DNA from: an uncultured Bacteroidaceae bacterium
GTDB taxonomy: Bacteria; Bacteroidota; Bacteroidia; Bacteroidales; Bacteroidaceae
Assembly (NCBI GenBank): GCA_905234735.1
Contig: CAJOJA010000003.1
Location: 62,001 to 126,000, forward strand
DNA: 64,000 nucleotides
Reading direction: 5' to 3'
Both the position numbers and the translations under genes were made by a program. Of this stretch, positions 19,901-30,820 are shown piece after piece. The notes under the pieces are model-generated. The model was not told the DNA's origin. It searched no databases and was given only the letters and a program-made list of their open reading frames with translations. Position 1 is the stretch's first letter. Every line of letters starts with the position of its first letter.

Positions 19901-19972
19901 AAAAGATGTAATTTTGCCACCGAAATCATTACAATGGATTACAGGACGCTCATTTATTAACAGTTTTAAGGT

Positions 19973-20320
19973 ATGAAGAAGATTGAAGCAATCATCAGAA
20001 AGACCAAGTTTGAGGAGGTCAAAGAGGCTTTGCTCAGTTCGGACATCGACTGGTTTGAGTATCACGATGTCCATGGAATTGGTCAGAGTCGACAAGAGCG
20101 TATTTATCGTGGTGTACAGTATTCCACGGATGTCATTGAACGAGTGGCCATCAGCATTGTTTGTCGCGATCAGTTTGTCCAGCCTACCATCCAGGTAATC
20201 ATCCAGACTGCTCATACGGGTGAGGTTGGTGACGGCCGCATCTTCGTGAGTGACATGATTGACACCTGGAGCATCCGAACAGGAGAACACGGAGACACGG
20301 TGTTGAGAGACAAAAAGTAA
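19973..20320 (+). CDS. glnB: P-II family nitrogen regulator
   Basis: MKKIEAIIRKTKFEEVKEAL...ERIYRGVQY...TGEVGDGRIFVSDM...IRTGE. Confidence 0.9.
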   Translation: MKKIEAIIRKTKFEEVKEALLSSDIDWFEYHDVHGIGQSRQERIYRGVQYSTDVIERVAISIVCRDQFVQPTIQVIIQTAHTGEVGDGRIFVSDMIDTWSIRTGEHGDTVLRDKK

Positions 20321-20334
20321 TTAGAATAACTTAA

Positions 20335-21600
<1,266 letters not shown>

Positions 21601-21695
21601 AGACCCGCACTTGTCTCCTCCCTCCTTGTATAGCAAGTGTTGACTGATTGGTAGGATAGGGAATAAATGTTTTTTTTCATTCAAATAATTTGATT

Positions 21696-22466
21696 ATGAA
21701 GACCATATCAAAAATGGGCTTTAAAGCCCTCGCTATATCCATTTTTTTAACATTGTCTACCACTCTTTCCGCCCAAGAAACAACTTCCCGCCTATACAAA
21801 GAGGAAGCGGGGAAGAGCCCGAAAGATTCATTTTCGGCAACCATTGGTGTCGACCTCGTCGACCAATACATCTGGCGTGGTCAGAATCTTGGTAATGTAG
21901 GTCTGCAACCCACTCTTGGCATTAGTTACAAGGGTCTCAGCCTTTCGACCTGGGGACACATCGGCATTGCCAATTGGGCCGATACCAAGGAGTTGGACTT
22001 CACCCTCAGCTATACCTACAAAGGTTTCTCTGTTTGCCTGACCGACTATTGGTTTTCACAAGGCAGCTATTTCCAATATAAGAACGGCAAGACCACCCAC
22101 ATCTGGGAGGCTGGTATCGGCTATGATTTTGACTTTCTTGCAGTCAAGTGGTTCACCAGCCTTTCTGGTAATGATGGTTTAAATGGTAGTGGTAATCGGG
22201 CCTACAGTAGTTATTTCGAACTCGCAGCCCCTTTCCGTCTGGCTACGCTCGATTGGTTGGTTACTGTCGGCTGTTCGCCTTGGTATAGCACGTTCTATGG
22301 TAATACACATTTCGCCGTTACGAATGTCACCCTAAAGGCTACCAAGGACTTCCTGTTCAAAGAGAAATACCATCTTCCCGTTTTCGCAGGTCTTACTGTA
22401 AACCCCGATTCCAAGAAGGTTTACCTCCTTTTTGGTGTCGGTTTCAACTTCGAGGCCAAACGTTGA
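21696..22466 (+). CDS. Outer membrane beta-barrel protein downstream of amt
   Basis: Signal peptide then SATIGVDLVDQYIWRGQNLGNVGLQPTLGISYKGLSLSTWGHIG; alternating strands; C-term FLLFGVGFNFEAKR-like barrel pattern. Confidence 0.7.
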   Translation: MKTISKMGFKALAISIFLTLSTTLSAQETTSRLYKEEAGKSPKDSFSATIGVDLVDQYIWRGQNLGNVGLQPTLGISYKGLSLSTWGHIGIANWADTKELDFTLSYTYKGFSVCLTDYWFSQGSYFQYKNGKTTHIWEAGIGYDFDFLAVKWFTSLSGNDGLNGSGNRAYSSYFELAAPFRLATLDWLVTVGCSPWYSTFYGNTHFAVTNVTLKATKDFLFKEKYHLPVFAGLTVNPDSKKVYLLFGVGFNFEAKR

Positions 22467-22593
22467 TAGTTTCCCCTTATGAATACAAAGAATCCACTCC
22501 CCCTGAAGAATAAATAGTATGAAATATATCAATGAATATGAGTGGATGTTTGCATTTTGTCCTTCAAATTTTGTATATTAGAACAAAAAGTAA

Positions 22594-22601
22594 TATCTTT
22601 G
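22594..22601 (+). promoter_or_regulatory. -7 element (TATCTTTG) upstream of pyrG
   Basis: TAATATCTTTGC, 34 nt before ATG. Confidence 0.5.
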
Positions 22602-22634
22602 CATCGATTTTAAGCAAAATGACAACTTAAGGTG

Positions 22635-24233
22635 ATGATGAATACAAAATATATCTTTGTCACGGGTGGTGTGGTTTCTTCATTAGGAAAGGGCATCATC
22701 TCGGCCAGCATAGGTAAACTGCTGCAGGCACGTGGCTTTAAGGTCACGATTCAGAAATTCGATCCCTACATCAACATCGACCCTGGGACGCTGAACCCTT
22801 ACGAGCACGGGGAGTGCTACGTGACGGAGGACGGTTTCGAGACCGACCTGGACTTGGGACATTATGAACGGTTTACGGGCATACACACTACGCGTAACAA
22901 CTCGATTACGACGGGGCGCATCTACAAGACGGTGATAGACCGCGAACGGCACGGCGACTATCTGGGCAAGACGATCCAGGTGGTGCCGCATATCACGGAC
23001 GAAATTAAACGGAGAATGTTGCGTGAGGGTCTAGACGAGGGCCTAGATTTCGTGATAACAGAGGTCGGCGGTACCATCGGCGACATAGAGAGTGCACCGT
23101 TTATGGAGGCCATCCGGCAGCTGCGTTGGCAACTGGGACGCGATGCCGTGTGTGTGCATCTGACTTATGTGCCCTATCTGAAGGCGGCGGACGAACTGAA
23201 GACGAAGCCGACGCAACACTCTGTAAAGGAACTGCAAGGGATGGGTATTCAGCCGGATATTCTCGTCCTCAGGACGGAACGCCACCTCGATGACCACGTG
23301 CGCATGAGGGTGGCATCTTTCTGTAATGTGGACTTGGAGTGCGTGGTGCAGAGCGAGGATATGACGAGTATCTACGAGGTGCCCGTGAACATGCAGAAAC
23401 AGGGACTGGACGCTGCTATCATGCGAAAGATTGGAATCCCCGTAGGTGAGACGCCAACTATGAAACCTTGGCATGACTTCCTCGACAAACAGCGCAATGC
23501 CAAGCACGAAGTACACATCGGACTGGTGGGCAAATACGACCTGCAGGATGCCTATAAGAGCATTCGCGAGAGTCTGAATCTGGCAGGCATCTACAACGAC
23601 GTGAAGGCACGGCTGCACTTTATCAATAGCGAGGAAATCAGTCGTGAGAACGTAGCCGAGAAGCTCGACGGTATGGCAGGCATCATCATTTGTCCTGGTT
23701 TCGGACAGCGAGGCATCGAGGGCAAGATTCTCGCTGCAGAATACACGCGCACCAACGAAATTCCCACCTTCGGCATCTGTCTGGGTATGCAAATGATGGT
23801 GATTGAGTTTGCCCGTAACGTGCTGGGCTACGAGGATGCAAACAGTCGCGAGATGGATGAGCAGACACCGCACAACATCATCGACATCATGGAGGAACAG
23901 AAGAATATCACGCAGATGGGCGGCACTATGCGACTGGGTGCCTATGAGTGCGAACTGCGGAAAGGCAGTCGCGTCTACGAGGCATACGGTGATGAGGTGC
24001 TGATAAGTGAGAGGCATCGCCATCGCTACGAGTTCAACAACGCCTACAAAGAGGAATGCGAGTCCAGGGGAATGAAGTGCGTGGGCATCAACCCTGCCGC
24101 AAACCTCGTGGAGATTGTCGAGATACCGGAAAAACGCTGGTACGTCGGCACGCAGTTCCACCCAGAATACTCGTCAACGGTACTGCATCCGCATCCGCTC
24201 TTCATGTCGTTCATTAGGGCTTGCATTGAATAA
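22635..24233 (+). CDS. pyrG: CTP synthase
   Basis: KYIFVTGGVVSSLGKGIISASIGKLLQARG; GATase FGICLGMQ. Confidence 0.97.
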   Translation: MMNTKYIFVTGGVVSSLGKGIISASIGKLLQARGFKVTIQKFDPYINIDPGTLNPYEHGECYVTEDGFETDLDLGHYERFTGIHTTRNNSITTGRIYKTVIDRERHGDYLGKTIQVVPHITDEIKRRMLREGLDEGLDFVITEVGGTIGDIESAPFMEAIRQLRWQLGRDAVCVHLTYVPYLKAADELKTKPTQHSVKELQGMGIQPDILVLRTERHLDDHVRMRVASFCNVDLECVVQSEDMTSIYEVPVNMQKQGLDAAIMRKIGIPVGETPTMKPWHDFLDKQRNAKHEVHIGLVGKYDLQDAYKSIRESLNLAGIYNDVKARLHFINSEEISRENVAEKLDGMAGIIICPGFGQRGIEGKILAAEYTRTNEIPTFGICLGMQMMVIEFARNVLGYEDANSREMDEQTPHNIIDIMEEQKNITQMGGTMRLGAYECELRKGSRVYEAYGDEVLISERHRHRYEFNNAYKEECESRGMKCVGINPAANLVEIVEIPEKRWYVGTQFHPEYSSTVLHPHPLFMSFIRACIE

Positions 24234-24283
24234 TAACAAATTGGTAATCAAGTAAATCATAATAATAATTTAAGATAAAGGTT

Positions 24284-26131
24284 ATGTGCGGAATTGTAGG
24301 ATATATAGGTACGAGACGTGCCTATCCCGTATTGATAAAAGGACTGAAAAGATTGGAATATCGTGGCTACGACAGCGCAGGTGTGGCCATGATTAGTAAC
24401 AATGGCAATCTGAATGTGTACAAGTCCAAAGGTAAGGTTGCAGACCTTGAAACTTTCTGCGAAGAAAAAGACACAACGGGTTGCGTGGGAATCGCTCATA
24501 CAAGATGGGCTACGCACGGCGAACCTAACAGCACCAACGCTCATCCCCATTATTCTGCATCGGGGCGTCTTGCTCTCATACACAATGGTATCATTGAGAA
24601 CTATGCGACAATTAAAGAGAATCTCATAGCTCGTGGCATACAGTTCAAGAGTGCCACAGACACAGAGGTGCTTGTCCAATTCATTGAGCACATCATGCTC
24701 AGCAACGACCTTCCGCTGCTCGAAGCCGTACAAGTGGCTTTTCGTCAAGTGATTGGTGCATACGCTATCGCCATACTCGACCGCGAACACCCTGACACTA
24801 TTGTCTGTGCGCGTCAGAGTTCGCCGCTTGTCGTAGGGCTTGGGGACGATGGTGATTTCTACCTTGCTTCAGATGCCAGTCCCATTGCCGAGTATACAGA
24901 CCGTGTGGTATATCTCAATGATGGTGATATTGCAGTGATGCGATTGGGCCAGGAGTTGAAAGTTGTGAATATCGATAACGAGACACAACATCCGAAGGTG
25001 AAGCAGATAGATGTCACTCTCGGTCAGTTAGAGAAAGGCGGCTATCCCTTCTTCATGCTCAAGGAGATTTTCGAACAACCCAATTGCCTGCGCGACTCCA
25101 TGCGTGGCCGCATTAATGTAGAAGCCGACCGCATCACACTCTCTGCCGTAATCGACTACCGTGAGACTCTAATAAATGCACGTCGCATTATCATCGTGGC
25201 CTGCGGTACAAGCTGGCATGCCGGGCTCATTGGGAAACAGCTGATTGAGAGTTTGTGTCGCATCCCTGTAGAAGTGGAATATGCCTCGGAGTTTCGTTAT
25301 CGTCAACCTGTCATATACCCTGACGATGTGGTCATTGCCATTTCACAGAGTGGTGAGACCGCTGATACGCTGGCAGCCATTGAACTGGCACGCCAGGCAG
25401 GAGCTTTCGTCTTCGGTGTATGCAATGCTATTGGTGCTTCTATTCCCCGCCAGACTCAGACGGGTGTTTATATCCATGTGGGGCCAGAGATAGGCGTGGC
25501 ATCGACCAAGGCTTTTACGGGACAGGTCACCGTGCTGTCAATGCTTGCACTCTGCATAGCCAATGAACGCCACACGATTTCTGATGAACAGTACAAGGAG
25601 ATGGTGGCCGAGCTGACACGGATTCCTGCAAAAATGGAGGAAGCTCTGAAAACCAACGAGCAGATAGAACGCTTAGCAGCTATCTTCACCTACGCAAAGA
25701 ATTGCTTGTATCTGGGACGTGGCTACAATTATCCCGTCGCCCTTGAAGGTGCCCTCAAACTGAAGGAGATCTCTTACATCCACGCCGAGGGCTATCCTGC
25801 GGCAGAAATGAAGCATGGTCCTATAGCCCTCATAGACAGCGAGATGCCCGTTTTCGTGATTGCCACGCGTGATAAACTTCATGGGAAAGTTATAAGTAAC
25901 ATACAAGAGGTGAGGGCACGAGGCGGACGTGTCACAGCCCTCGTCACTGCTGGTGATGAAGAAATCTGCAAGCTGGCCGACCATGTCATTGAACTGCCAG
26001 ATACCCTTGAGTGTTTTCAACCTCTTATCGCCAGCATTCCATTGCAATTGCTGGCCTATCACATCGCAGTATGCAAGGGCAAGGACGTAGACCGTCCTCG
26101 CAACCTCGCCAAGAGTGTAACCGTTGAATAA
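24284..26131 (+). CDS. glmS: Glutamine-fructose-6-phosphate aminotransferase (isomerizing)
   Basis: MCGIVGYIGTRRAYPVLIKGLKRLEYRGYDSAG; C-term RNLAKSVTVE. Confidence 0.97.
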   Translation: MCGIVGYIGTRRAYPVLIKGLKRLEYRGYDSAGVAMISNNGNLNVYKSKGKVADLETFCEEKDTTGCVGIAHTRWATHGEPNSTNAHPHYSASGRLALIHNGIIENYATIKENLIARGIQFKSATDTEVLVQFIEHIMLSNDLPLLEAVQVAFRQVIGAYAIAILDREHPDTIVCARQSSPLVVGLGDDGDFYLASDASPIAEYTDRVVYLNDGDIAVMRLGQELKVVNIDNETQHPKVKQIDVTLGQLEKGGYPFFMLKEIFEQPNCLRDSMRGRINVEADRITLSAVIDYRETLINARRIIIVACGTSWHAGLIGKQLIESLCRIPVEVEYASEFRYRQPVIYPDDVVIAISQSGETADTLAAIELARQAGAFVFGVCNAIGASIPRQTQTGVYIHVGPEIGVASTKAFTGQVTVLSMLALCIANERHTISDEQYKEMVAELTRIPAKMEEALKTNEQIERLAAIFTYAKNCLYLGRGYNYPVALEGALKLKEISYIHAEGYPAAEMKHGPIALIDSEMPVFVIATRDKLHGKVISNIQEVRARGGRVTALVTAGDEEICKLADHVIELPDTLECFQPLIASIPLQLLAYHIAVCKGKDVDRPRNLAKSVTVE

Positions 26132-26162
26132 AATGTAAAATTGTAAATAGTAAATTATCATT

Positions 26163-27863
26163 ATGTGCGGAATTGTATCTATTTTTAACATAAAACAGCA
26201 GACCCCAGAGCTGCGACATAAAGCATTGCGTATGAGTCAGAAAATCCGTCATCGCGGACCTGACTGGAGTGGAATATATTGTGGTGGCAGCGCCATCCTG
26301 GCTCACGAACGGCTGAGTATCGTCGACCCGGAGAGCGGTGGCCAACCGTTGTATTCGCCTGAACGTAAGCAGGTGTTGGCGGTGAATGGCGAGATATACA
26401 ATCATCAGGAGATACGCCGCCGTTTTGCTGGACAGTACGAATTCCAGACAGGTAGTGACTGCGAGGTTATTCTGGCACTTTATCGCGAATGGCGCCAGCA
26501 GTCTCCTTCCCTTCGGGAGGGGGTGGGGGGCGGCTCTTTCCTCGAAGACCTCAACGGCATCTTTGCCTTTGCTCTCTACGATGAGGAGCGCGATGAGTAT
26601 CTAATAGCCCGTGACCCTATCGGCGTGATACCTCTTTATATCGGCTATGATGGCGACGACACCGTATATGTCGCCTCAGAACTGAAAGCCCTCGAAGGGC
26701 AATGCGAGCGCTACGAGCCTTTCCTGCCCGGCCACTATTATTGGAGCAAGGAGCCTGGAATGAAGCGCTATTACCGGCGCGATTGGTTCAATTATGAAGC
26801 CGTGAAGGGCAATCCCGCCAGCGTTTCTGCCATCCGCGAGGGACTGACCGATGCCGTCAAGCGCCAGTTGATGAGCGATGTGCCATACGGTGTGCTCTTG
26901 TCTGGAGGTCTCGATTCCTCGGTCATCTCAGCCCTTGCCGAAAAGTTCAGCGAACACCGCATTGAGGATGACTCGAAGACTCGTGCCTATTGGCCCCGTC
27001 TGCATTCCTTTGCCGTAGGTCTGAAGGGCGCTCCGGATTTGGCAAAGGCCAGACTTGTGGCCGACCATATCGGTACCGTACACCACGAAATCAACTACAC
27101 CATTCAGGAGGGACTGGATGCCATCCGCGACGTCATCTATTTCATTGAGACCTACGATGTCACCACCGTTCGCGCCTCCACACCGATGTACCTATTGGCG
27201 CGAGTCATCAAGTCGATGGGTATCAAGATGGTGCTCAGCGGCGAGGGGGCCGACGAGATCTTCGGTGGCTACCTCTATTTCCACAAAGCTCCCTCGGCTC
27301 AGGCCTTCCATGAAGAGACTGTTCGCAAGCTTGGCAAGCTCTATCTCTACGACTGCCTCCGTGCCAACAAGAGCCTGTCGGCCTGGGGCGTAGAGGGCCG
27401 TGTGCCTTTCCTCGACAAGGAGTTCCTCGATGTCGCCATGCGCACCAATCCAGAGGCCAAAATGTGTCCTGGTCAGACGATGGAGAAGAAAATCGTCCGC
27501 GAGGCCTTTGCCGACATGCTGCCTGCCGAAGTCGCCTGGCGACAGAAGGAGCAGTTCAGCGATGGGGTGGGCTACTCATGGATCGACACGCTGAAGCAAA
27601 TCACCTCAGAGGCCGTTGCCGACGAACAGATGGCCCATGCAGCCGAGCGTTTCCCCATCAATCCGCCGAAGAACAAAGAGGAATACTACTACCGCAGCAT
27701 CTTCGCCGAGCATTTCCCCAGCGACTCTGCGGCTCGCACCGTTCCCTCCGAGGCCTCTGTCGCCTGCAGTACAGCCATCGCCCTCGAATGGGACGCCGCC
27801 TTCAAAGGCATGAACGACCCCAGCGGCCGAGCTGTCAAAGGCGTACACGAAAGTGCGTATTAA
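26163..27863 (+). CDS. asnB: Asparagine synthase B (glutamine-hydrolysing)
   Basis: MCGIVSIFN, AILAHERLSIVD, YGVLLSGGLDSSVISALA, VLSGEGADEIFGGYLYF. Confidence 0.95.
   Translation: MCGIVSIFNIKQQTPELRHKALRMSQKIRHRGPDWSGIYCGGSAILAHERLSIVDPESGGQPLYSPERKQVLAVNGEIYNHQEIRRRFAGQYEFQTGSDCEVILALYREWRQQSPSLREGVGGGSFLEDLNGIFAFALYDEERDEYLIARDPIGVIPLYIGYDGDDTVYVASELKALEGQCERYEPFLPGHYYWSKEPGMKRYYRRDWFNYEAVKGNPASVSAIREGLTDAVKRQLMSDVPYGVLLSGGLDSSVISALAEKFSEHRIEDDSKTRAYWPRLHSFAVGLKGAPDLAKARLVADHIGTVHHEINYTIQEGLDAIRDVIYFIETYDVTTVRASTPMYLLARVIKSMGIKMVLSGEGADEIFGGYLYFHKAPSAQAFHEETVRKLGKLYLYDCLRANKSLSAWGVEGRVPFLDKEFLDVAMRTNPEAKMCPGQTMEKKIVREAFADMLPAEVAWRQKEQFSDGVGYSWIDTLKQITSEAVADEQMAHAAERFPINPPKNKEEYYYRSIFAEHFPSDSAARTVPSEASVACSTAIALEWDAAFKGMNDPSGRAVKGVHESAY
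26501..26535. repeat. GC-rich microrepeat inside asnB
   Basis: tctccttcccttcgggagggggtggggggcggctc; encodes SPSLREGVGGGS. Confidence 0.65.
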
Positions 27864-27933
27864 CTTATGTAGTTGCTAAAGAGGTGCGAGCTAATGCTAT
27901 AGTAGTGCATGGAGTAGTCATACATCTTCCATC

Positions 27934-28518
27934 TTACATCCCCATCCCATAATACCCTTGTCGACGGATTTCCTGCCATACGGCGCGGGGAAGTCCCTTG
28001 CCGTGGTAGTTGCCCTGGGCGATGGCCTGGCGCACCTGGGTGCTGCTGATGTCGAGCAGGGGGGTGTTGACGAGGCGGACGCCGGGGGGCAGGGCGGTGG
28101 CGTCCAGCTCGTAGCCAGGACGGGGGTAAACGAGGATGCGGTGGTGACGGAGTATCTCGTCGCTGTCCTTCCACTGGGGGAAGCGGAGCCAGTTGTCGCT
28201 GCCGATGACGAGGGCGAACTGGTGCTGGGGATAGGTGGCGCGAAGCTGCTGTAGCGTATGTACCATGTAGGAAGGCCGGGGCAGGTGCATCTCGAAGTCG
28301 GAAACTTGCAGGTGGGGTTTGCCTTCGACGGCCAGACGAGCCAGCCGAAGTCGCGAGGTGTCGTCAAGTAGGTCGGTGGCGTGCTGCTTGAAGGGGTTGA
28401 GGGGTGAGACGAGGAACCACAATTCGTCGACCAGTCCCCTTTGGCAGAGCCATTGTCCGAGGTGCAGATGACCCAGGTGAATGGGATTGAACGAACCGCC
28501 GAAGAGACCGATTAACAT
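27934..28518 (-). CDS. nadD: Nicotinate-nucleotide adenylyltransferase
   Basis: IGLFGGSFNPIHLGHLHL, WFLVSPLNPFK, VIGSDNW, ISSTQVRQAI. Confidence 0.94.
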   Translation of the reverse strand: MLIGLFGGSFNPIHLGHLHLGQWLCQRGLVDELWFLVSPLNPFKQHATDLLDDTSRLRLARLAVEGKPHLQVSDFEMHLPRPSYMVHTLQQLRATYPQHQFALVIGSDNWLRFPQWKDSDEILRHHRILVYPRPGYELDATALPPGVRLVNTPLLDISSTQVRQAIAQGNYHGKGLPRAVWQEIRRQGYYGMGM

Positions 28519-28541
28519 GGAAAAAATAAAGATTTAAAGAT

Positions 28542-29117
28542 TTAAGAGTGAAGGAAATCCGTGAGCAGGGCAACAGCTTCGGCCTTGGCTGTTTCAAGGT
28601 CGTCGTTGACCAGTATCTTGTCGAAGCGTGGGGCGTAGGACATTTCCTCCTCGGCCTTGGCCAGTCGGCGTTCTATCTGTTCGGCATCGTCAGTGGCGCG
28701 GCTCACCAGTCGCTGGCGCAGCGCATCTACCGAGGGGGGCTGGATGAAGATGCTCAGGGCACGGTCGCCATAGAACTGCTTGATGTTGCAACCGCCCTTC
28801 ACGTCCACATCGAAGACCACGTTCTGACCGTTGTCCAACTGGACCTCAACCTGCGACTTGAGTGTGCCGTAGAATCGGTCGGGGTATACCTCCTCGTATT
28901 CGAGAAACTCGTTGCTCTCGATTTTCTGGCGAAATTCTTCGGGCGAGAGGAAGAAGTATTCCACTCCGTCCTGTTCCTTGCCCCTTGGTGGGCGACTTGT
29001 TGCGCTGATGCTGAAAGCCAGCCGGAATTCCGGATGTTCCTGCATGAGATACTGCACGATAGTGCTCTTGCCGCTGCCCGACGGGGCGCTGACGATGATT
29101 AACCTCCCCCTATTCAT
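28542..29117 (-). CDS. gmk: Guanylate kinase
   Basis: MNRGRLIIVSAPSGSGKSTIVQYL, SATSRPPRGKEQDGVEYFFLS; listed ORF 28542-29678 is read-through upstream of this ATG. Confidence 0.95.
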   Translation of the reverse strand: MNRGRLIIVSAPSGSGKSTIVQYLMQEHPEFRLAFSISATSRPPRGKEQDGVEYFFLSPEEFRQKIESNEFLEYEEVYPDRFYGTLKSQVEVQLDNGQNVVFDVDVKGGCNIKQFYGDRALSIFIQPPSVDALRQRLVSRATDDAEQIERRLAKAEEEMSYAPRFDKILVNDDLETAKAEAVALLTDFLHS

Positions 29118-29995
29118 TACATTACGTTTAAGACTTGTTCCTTGATTTGTTCCAGTTCGTCCTTCATGCGGACGACGATGTTCTGCATTTCGGCCTCGTT
29201 CGACTTCGAGCCCGTAGTATTGATTTCGCGCCCCATTTCCTGGGCGATGAAGCCGAGTTTCTTGCCCTGCCCGTGTCCGTCGGCCATAGTCTGGCGGAAG
29301 TAGGCGAGGTGATTCTGCAGGCGCTGCTTCTCCTCGTTGATGTCCAGCTTCTCGATGTAGTAAATCATCTCCTGCTCCAGCCGGTTGCGGTCGTAGTCGA
29401 CCTCCTTGATGCTCTCCAGCCCCTCCACGATGCGCTGCCGAATCCGCTCCACACGGCTCTGCTCGTAGGGTTCGATGCTCTTGAGCAGTTGGGCGATGTT
29501 GTCCAGCTTCTCTTCGAACTTGCGCTGCAACGCCTCGCCCTCCTGTCGACGGAAGTCCATCAGCTGGCGTATGCAGTCTGCTACGGCAGTGCGTGCTACG
29601 GTCCATTCGGCTTCCGTCAGTTCGGTTGAATCCTCTTCGCGACTCATCACATCGGGCATGCGCAGCAGCAGAGACCACCAGTCCGTGGGTTCGGGGATGC
29701 CATACGTGTGGCTGTAGTATCGGATTTGTTTCCGATAGCTGTCGGCCAGTGCTCCGTTGATGGGGGCTGCCGTATCGCTGCCGACGTTTTCGACCCGCAG
29801 GCTGAAGTCCGCCTTGCCGCGCTCCAGTTCGGAGGCAATCATGCTGCGTATCTCCATCTCCTTTTCGCGGTATACGGGTGCAATGCGTGTCGATAGGTCA
29901 AGTGCCTTGCTGTTCAGCGACTTTATCTCTGCCGTGATTTTCTTTCCTTCGAATACGACTACGGCCTTGCCGTATCCTGTCATGGATAATATCAT
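29117..29995 (-). CDS. YicC family protein
   Basis: MILSMTGYGKA, EIKSLNSKALDL, GREINTTGSKSNEAEMQNIVVRMKDELEQIKEQVLNVM; stop overlaps gmk start (TAATG). Confidence 0.92.
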   Translation of the reverse strand: MILSMTGYGKAVVVFEGKKITAEIKSLNSKALDLSTRIAPVYREKEMEIRSMIASELERGKADFSLRVENVGSDTAAPINGALADSYRKQIRYYSHTYGIPEPTDWWSLLLRMPDVMSREEDSTELTEAEWTVARTAVADCIRQLMDFRRQEGEALQRKFEEKLDNIAQLLKSIEPYEQSRVERIRQRIVEGLESIKEVDYDRNRLEQEMIYYIEKLDINEEKQRLQNHLAYFRQTMADGHGQGKKLGFIAQEMGREINTTGSKSNEAEMQNIVVRMKDELEQIKEQVLNVM

Positions 29996-30020
29996 TCCTT
30001 TTCTTACTTAAATATAGTGC

Positions 30021-30049
30021 AAAAGTACAAATAATTTTGTATCTTTGCA
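30021..30049. promoter_or_regulatory. Back-to-back -7 elements between yicC (-) and tsaB (+)
   Basis: TACTTTTGC on minus (30021-30029) and TATCTTTG on plus (30042-30049). Confidence 0.5.
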
Positions 30050-30097
30050 AACGAATTAGTAAATCGTGAATCGTAAATCGTTAAATCGTAACTAAAA

Positions 30098-30799
30098 TTG
30101 GCTTGCATACTACATATTGAGACGAGTACCAAGGTCTGTTCAGTGGCTGTCAGTCAGGATGGAGTCTGCATCTACGACCAGGCAGACAAGGAAGGCCCCA
30201 ACCATGCCACCCTGTGCGGTGTGTACGTCGAGGAGGCTCTGTCGTTTGCCGAGAGCCACGCCATTCCCCTCGATGCCGTAGCCATAAGCGAGGGCCCTGG
30301 AAGCTATACGGGACTGCGCATAGGCTATTCGATGGCCAAGGGCGTATGCTACGGGCGCAACGTTCCCCTGATAGCCCTGCCCACGCTGGAGGTGCTGTGC
30401 GTGCCCGTGCTCCTCTACCACGAGGAGGTGGAGGACAACGCCCTTCTGGTGCCCATGATTGACGCGCGGCGCATGGAGGTCTATGCAGCCGTCTATGACC
30501 GTGCGCTGAAACCCGTCCGCCCCGTTCAGGCCGATGTCGTGGATGGAGACGCCTATCGGGAATACCTCGACCGCGGCCCGGTCTACTTCTTCGGCGATGG
30601 GTCGGAGAAGACAAAGACCGTCATCCGGCACCCCAATGCCCGTTTCATCGACGGCATCAACCCGCTGGGCAAGTACATGTTCCCCCTGGCCGAACGGAAG
30701 TTCCTGCGCGATGAGTTTGCCGATGTGGCCTACAGCGAGCCCTTCTATCTGAAGGAGTTCGTGGCCATAAAGTCGAAAAACCCTTTAACTTCCCTATAA
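30098..30799 (+). CDS. tsaB: tRNA threonylcarbamoyladenosine biosynthesis protein TsaB (TTG start)
   Basis: ACILHIETSTKVCSVAV, AISEGPGSYTGLRIGYSMAKG. Confidence 0.93.
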   Translation: MACILHIETSTKVCSVAVSQDGVCIYDQADKEGPNHATLCGVYVEEALSFAESHAIPLDAVAISEGPGSYTGLRIGYSMAKGVCYGRNVPLIALPTLEVLCVPVLLYHEEVEDNALLVPMIDARRMEVYAAVYDRALKPVRPVQADVVDGDAYREYLDRGPVYFFGDGSEKTKTVIRHPNARFIDGINPLGKYMFPLAERKFLRDEFADVAYSEPFYLKEFVAIKSKNPLTSL

Positions 30800-30820
30800 C
30801 TTCCCTTTAACTTCCCTTCA

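Noticed and set aside
28542-29678. 378-aa ORF as one long protein
   Set aside because: The C-terminal part is a complete Gmk with its own ATG at 29117; the N-terminal extension is antisense-quality sequence in the wrong frame of yicC.
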